Positions 60,312-64,000 of a DNA stretch of 64,000 bases are shown here, one piece after another (the first letter of the stretch is position 1; each line of letters starts with the position of its first letter). The translations under genes were made by a program, and so were the position numbers. Source of the DNA: Ptychodera flava (lineage: Eukaryota; Hemichordata; Enteropneusta; Ptychoderidae); assembly GCF_041260155.1 (NCBI RefSeq), contig NC_091935.1, positions 7,865,501-7,929,500 on the forward strand, written 5' to 3'. Below the pieces are notes generated by a model. It had not been told where the DNA came from. It saw nothing but the letters and a program-made list of their open reading frames with translations, and searched no databases.

Positions 60312-61569
60312 ATGGGGTACGATAGAACATTATCACCGACTTTCACCAACCGAATACCGAATGGAACGAAGTCAGAAAGAACTCATCACGTGATTGCTCA
60401 TAATCCAAGTGAAGCAGATCCAGGCCAGACACTTATCATACGATGTCCGAAGTTAGAAAGCGGAGTACTCTTAGTTCCAGATACTTTCGACCTGGTTTTT
60501 GATCTTGAAGTAATGGGAGGTGGAACTACCCGTGTAGTACAAAATGTTGCAAAAAATTTGGTGGAGCGTATGAAACTCACATTTGAGGGTCAGACACTTT
60601 TCGATTTGAATAAATATAACCTTATTGAATGTTATCGCGATCTCTTCAAACATAAAAAGGAGAGAACTAACATGACACTGTATGGAATTCAGAACGAAAA
60701 TCTAAGAAAATTAAGAAGCGGTTCGGCCGATGCAGATGCTGCCGTCGTGGGCGATAATTTACTTTTTGACACATATAAACAAAATATGCTATTCGTCTCA
60801 CTCATCCCCTCGTGACAGGTCATGGAGTTGCATATCCAAAGCGTTAGGGAGTCATATTGAATGGGAAATTACGTTGGCACCCGCCCCCAATTAATTGTCA
60901 GTAATAAACTGATTACAACCAATTATAAATTAAAAAACATTCAAATGGAATACGAGACAATTTCTGACCTCAATCTCGCGAGGTCAACTGCTGGTTATTA
61001 CAACGGTGGAAAAAGTTACCTTTACGAGCATATACATTATTTTAGAACAATCCCATTCAAAGAATCGGACACGGTTATCAATGAAATATAAATGTACCAC
61101 GACGTAGCATTAGAGGTATCGCTATACTCTTCACTAAAAATCAGAATCAGTCAGAACTGAACAGTGAACTTTTCTTTAACCCATCCATTGAATCTGTGTC
61201 TGTAATGATTGAAGGCATTGCAAATAAAGTGTACGCTCAGAAGATGATACAAGACAATTTTGGCGAGAGGTACGACGACATTTTGCTGAAGATAAAGATT
61301 GGTGTGAAATTGATATAGATGAGGCCGATTATTTGAAGAATAAATTCTGTCTGTTTATCGATCTGCGTAGCTTTAAAGATATTGAGTTTCATGGAAATGG
61401 CTTAAAAGTAATTAACACAAAGGACGGAATTCAACTTGAGATCCTGAAGAAAGATACCGCGTGGGTTGGCGATGACGCTCACAATGATAATATATTTGCC
61501 CACATTTATGTTATCAGTGATGCCCAGGTCACTGTTGAAAATAGTAGATTAATGTCTTTACAATTTTAA
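60312..61569 (+). pseudogene. Decayed capsid-like gene of the Polinton/adintovirus-like element
   Basis: An intact-looking N-terminal block (60312-60815, 168 codons) is beta-rich, with GQTLIIRCPKL, a VPDTFDLVFDLEV strand pair and an ERMKLTFEGQTLFDLNKY segment typical of jelly-roll-type capsid-like proteins in such cassettes, judged from memory of the family. After 60815 the coding-like sequence continues in other frames (60861-61091, 61333-61569) separated by several stops and shifts, so the gene is broken. The last block ends three bases before the convergent polymerase stop. A capsid role is an inference; a structure-based search would be needed. Confidence 0.45.
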
Positions 61570-62507
61570 CCATGACCATGACCCGTCCGTCCTATCGGCC
61601 ATGTTTCTGCCAGCCATTCGCCCGTGTCTGGATTATATAACTGCACACGTTTGATATCATTTGGCGCCATCATGATTTTACTACGCTTTTCACTACGGAT
61701 TTCTCCAGCCTTTTTCCGTACAAACTGTACAAACTGTGCCGGCTCCGGCTTCTTCCCAGTTTCAAATAGATCTTTATAATCTTCAAAGTTCAAATGTTTT
61801 CTAACACAAACATCTTTCACCCCTTTATTTTTTTTCGTCTCCGAAGTTGGAGTTCGAAAAGCATACACTTTCGAGCGTATGCCGACAAAATCAAGAATAG
61901 GTTCACCATTCAACTCATCTTTAAATTTACCTATCACTTTTTTATTAATCTTCGGAAAGTTGGGGGCTATCGCACCACTCATCCCACTAGTATCATATAT
62001 AGACTTCTCACCATTCTTTTCAACATCTTCTCGGACTATATCATTGAAAGTTACGTCCGGGGAGGGTATTGGTACACTGTAAACAAAACTGTCAGTATCC
62101 ATGTAGGCTAATCGTATTCCAGGGAACTTGACCCGAAAGTAATTGTAATGCGTCTCATACATAAGCAGCTTAGAAAGTTCCAGTACTGCGGCGCCGATGA
62201 AAACTGGTTTTACATATCTATGCTCATCCGTTTTCAGTTCCAGTAGGGCACTGTCGCAGGAATCGCCATCCTCTTCGGAAGTTATGAAAGTTATATGTTT
62301 CATCTTTGGATTATACTTCTGAATCTTTTTACGTCCACTATCCGTGCCGTTCCAGTCCGAAACAAATTTAAAGTCTCTGTACTTTCGAACATCTTCTATT
62401 GTCTTACCGAACATTGCATTATTCATCAGCTTATAGAAATTCTTTTCGAAATCTGTCCTCCCCTTTGTCCTCATTTTAGTGTTAAAGTCATATATTTCGC
62501 GAGACAT
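61566..62507 (-). pseudogene. Family B DNA polymerase, C-terminal part (palm motifs B and C)
   Basis: A 313-codon frame with NFYKLMNNAMFGKTIEDV (motif B position) and YMDTDSFVYSVP with the DTDS catalytic motif C. It ends in a Gly/His-rich tail. It overlaps the upstream frame by 37 bp in a different phase, so one frameshift separates it from the exonuclease and motif A part; sequencing error or true decay are both possible. It converges tail to tail with the capsid-like gene. Confidence 0.8.
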
Positions 62508-64000
62508 GGAGCTTCATCGAAAGCAAGCACCCGATAAATCTTTTTCAATCTCATTCCCATCCGAAGATAGAATTCCAGCAACTTGTAGTGTAAGACATAG
62601 GACTCTCTATCCATCACACTTGTAATCAGTCGACCGCCCTGCCTCGGAAATTCATAGTGATGCGGTGCTAATGGCAAATCGCTGTGTTCTTCATGTAATT
62701 CGGGGGGATATTCTAAGTCTACTTCTAGAAAACTTGGTGGAAAGGTGGAACCAGGTCCCCACGCTCCGGCTCCGCCCCCCGCTCCGCCCCCTTCTTCCCA
62801 TTCATCCCACTCTTCCCTCGTCATCCAATGAAGTCCACCCGTAGGCATTGCCTGACTCATTGCCCAGCCGTAGAGATTATTAGCATCGAGATATTTTATT
62901 TCGGTCACTGGCTTCTCTGGATCGTAATTCCCGCCAGTGGCGCCGGCCGCAGGATGATTTGTCTGTAAATAATGAATATTACACTGGCTGATGCCGCCTC
63001 GAATTCCCCGTTGTACGAAAGTCATCTGCTCAGCATCTTGAATGAGCCCAAATTTATTACCCGTGTAAAGTAACATAGCATCCCATGTCAAGCCAGGCGC
63101 TGACATGTAGTGGGCCGGATCTAACTTATATGCTTCTAAACATGTGTCGCGAAAATTTTCGAATATATTTGCAAGAAGTAGAACGTCAGTCTCACAATAG
63201 AATTCCATATAATCACGAATCGTCTTACATCCAACTTCGTCCCATACTCTTAATGCATGTTCGTAATCAGACTCTGAAATCCCCTCTTCCGTCAATTCGC
63301 TATAAAATTCCCCCCTCTCCGGGAGCTCACCCTCTCCCAGTCTGTCAACCGAGTCTAAATATTCGTAGGGGAAGAAACCTTTCGCCCTTTGAATGTCCGG
63401 GTACGTAAGTGGTACTGCCGTCCATCCGTGGTCCGGCACAGTCGTTGCCAACTTCGCCAATGACCCCATCATCAGCTGAGCACTGTCCATAAACTTTATA
63501 GAAAAGAAACGTCTCTTTATCTCCCTCTTCCCTCCGGCAACAACAATTGAGGCGTGAAAAATAAATGTTTTCGAGAGACCCATAATTCCTCCATTGCTCG
63601 TCTTAGCTATGATTTTAGGCTCTGGTCCCCCTCCGGCGTCGATTTCATGTAATTCTTTCAAAATAAAAGAACCATCGTATCCCTTGAGGTTGTGAAAGTA
63701 GATAGGAATGGTTCTCGACGGCCGGCATCCTTCGCAATAGAAGGTCGCCTCCTCCTTCACTACTCGGTATCCTGCCGGCTCTCCACATGCAATACAGACT
63801 GGATCACATCCGTCGCGCCGGTAATTAGAAGGATCCCTCATCGGTATTATTTTCCAATAATACGATTTCGAATAATACTCGGCCCGTTCTTTCATATCCT
63901 TTAGAAAGTCTGTAACACAGGAGAGACCTGTGAATGTTCTTTTACCATAAACAGTGGTCGGCCCGGGCCTCGTTCCGAAGAGGAACTTCCCCACCCCGTT
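62471..64000 (-). pseudogene. Family B (protein-primed type) DNA polymerase, exonuclease and motif A part; runs off window
   Basis: The frame is open to the window end, so the true start lies outside; the apparent first codon at 63994 is GTG. It contains a CxxC...CxxC zinc-binding pair (VCIACG and FYCEGC), a proofreading exonuclease motif FHNLKGYDGSF, a third exonuclease motif YCETDVLLL, and palm motif A YLDANNLYGWAM. This DNA_pol_B_2 type is used by Polintons, adintoviruses and related protein-primed elements. It is frameshifted near 62500 relative to the segment with motifs B and C. Confidence 0.82.

Overview
The window is AT-rich nuclear DNA from an animal, most likely an invertebrate. It has spliced genes with GT-AG introns, abundant (TA)n and (TATG)n microsatellites, LINE fragments, many MITE-like elements and a Polinton/adintovirus-like cassette. 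The expanded ROCO and death-domain gene type would suit a marine deuterostome or mollusc, but the sequence alone does not fix the species. About four fifths of the window is non-coding repeat or unrecognised sequence.

Two copies of a long segment dominate the first two thirds. Copy A covers position 1 (or earlier) to about 9995. Copy B covers about 30676 to 43165. Each ends in an intact minus-strand gene that I reconstruct as three exons: A at 9572-6753, 5725-5581 and 4956-4766; B at 42295-39479, 38624-38480 and 37876-37692. The predicted protein (1,051 and 1,048 residues) is a Roc-COR GTPase. A block of about eight to ten hydrophobic segments sits inside its GTPase domain, between the P-loop and the DxxG motif. 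A death domain lies at its C-terminus, split over the two small exons. All three exons join in phase in both copies, and copy differences inside coding sequence are substitutions or multiples of three. I know of no named family with this layout. A third, decayed relic of the same unit lies between them (17290-17570 and 23744-23896).

The remainder is layered mobile DNA. Four TIR elements (14907-16211, 26998-29469, 45437-50875, 51026-52708) start GGGAGC and have TWA target-site duplications, as in PIF/Harbinger. They carry a satellite-like monomer of about 160 bp. Two of them share about 1.1 kb of near-identical cargo. The largest contains a LINE whose 5' and 3' halves lie in opposite orientation. 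Another LINE (34253-37130) interrupts copy B only, and a 434-bp MITE sits just upstream of ROCO-B only. A 3-kb TIR element (10294-13282) splits a dispersed repeat. Several near-perfect palindromes of 115-175 bp are scattered through the window, and two share a hairpin tip but not their arms.

The last 6 kb (58158-64000) holds a Polinton/adintovirus-like cassette: a protein-primed family B DNA polymerase on the minus strand, facing a decayed capsid-like gene and small virion-associated-type ORFs. Several reading frames are broken, so it looks like a relic. A possible small two-exon host gene lies at 53388-53803.
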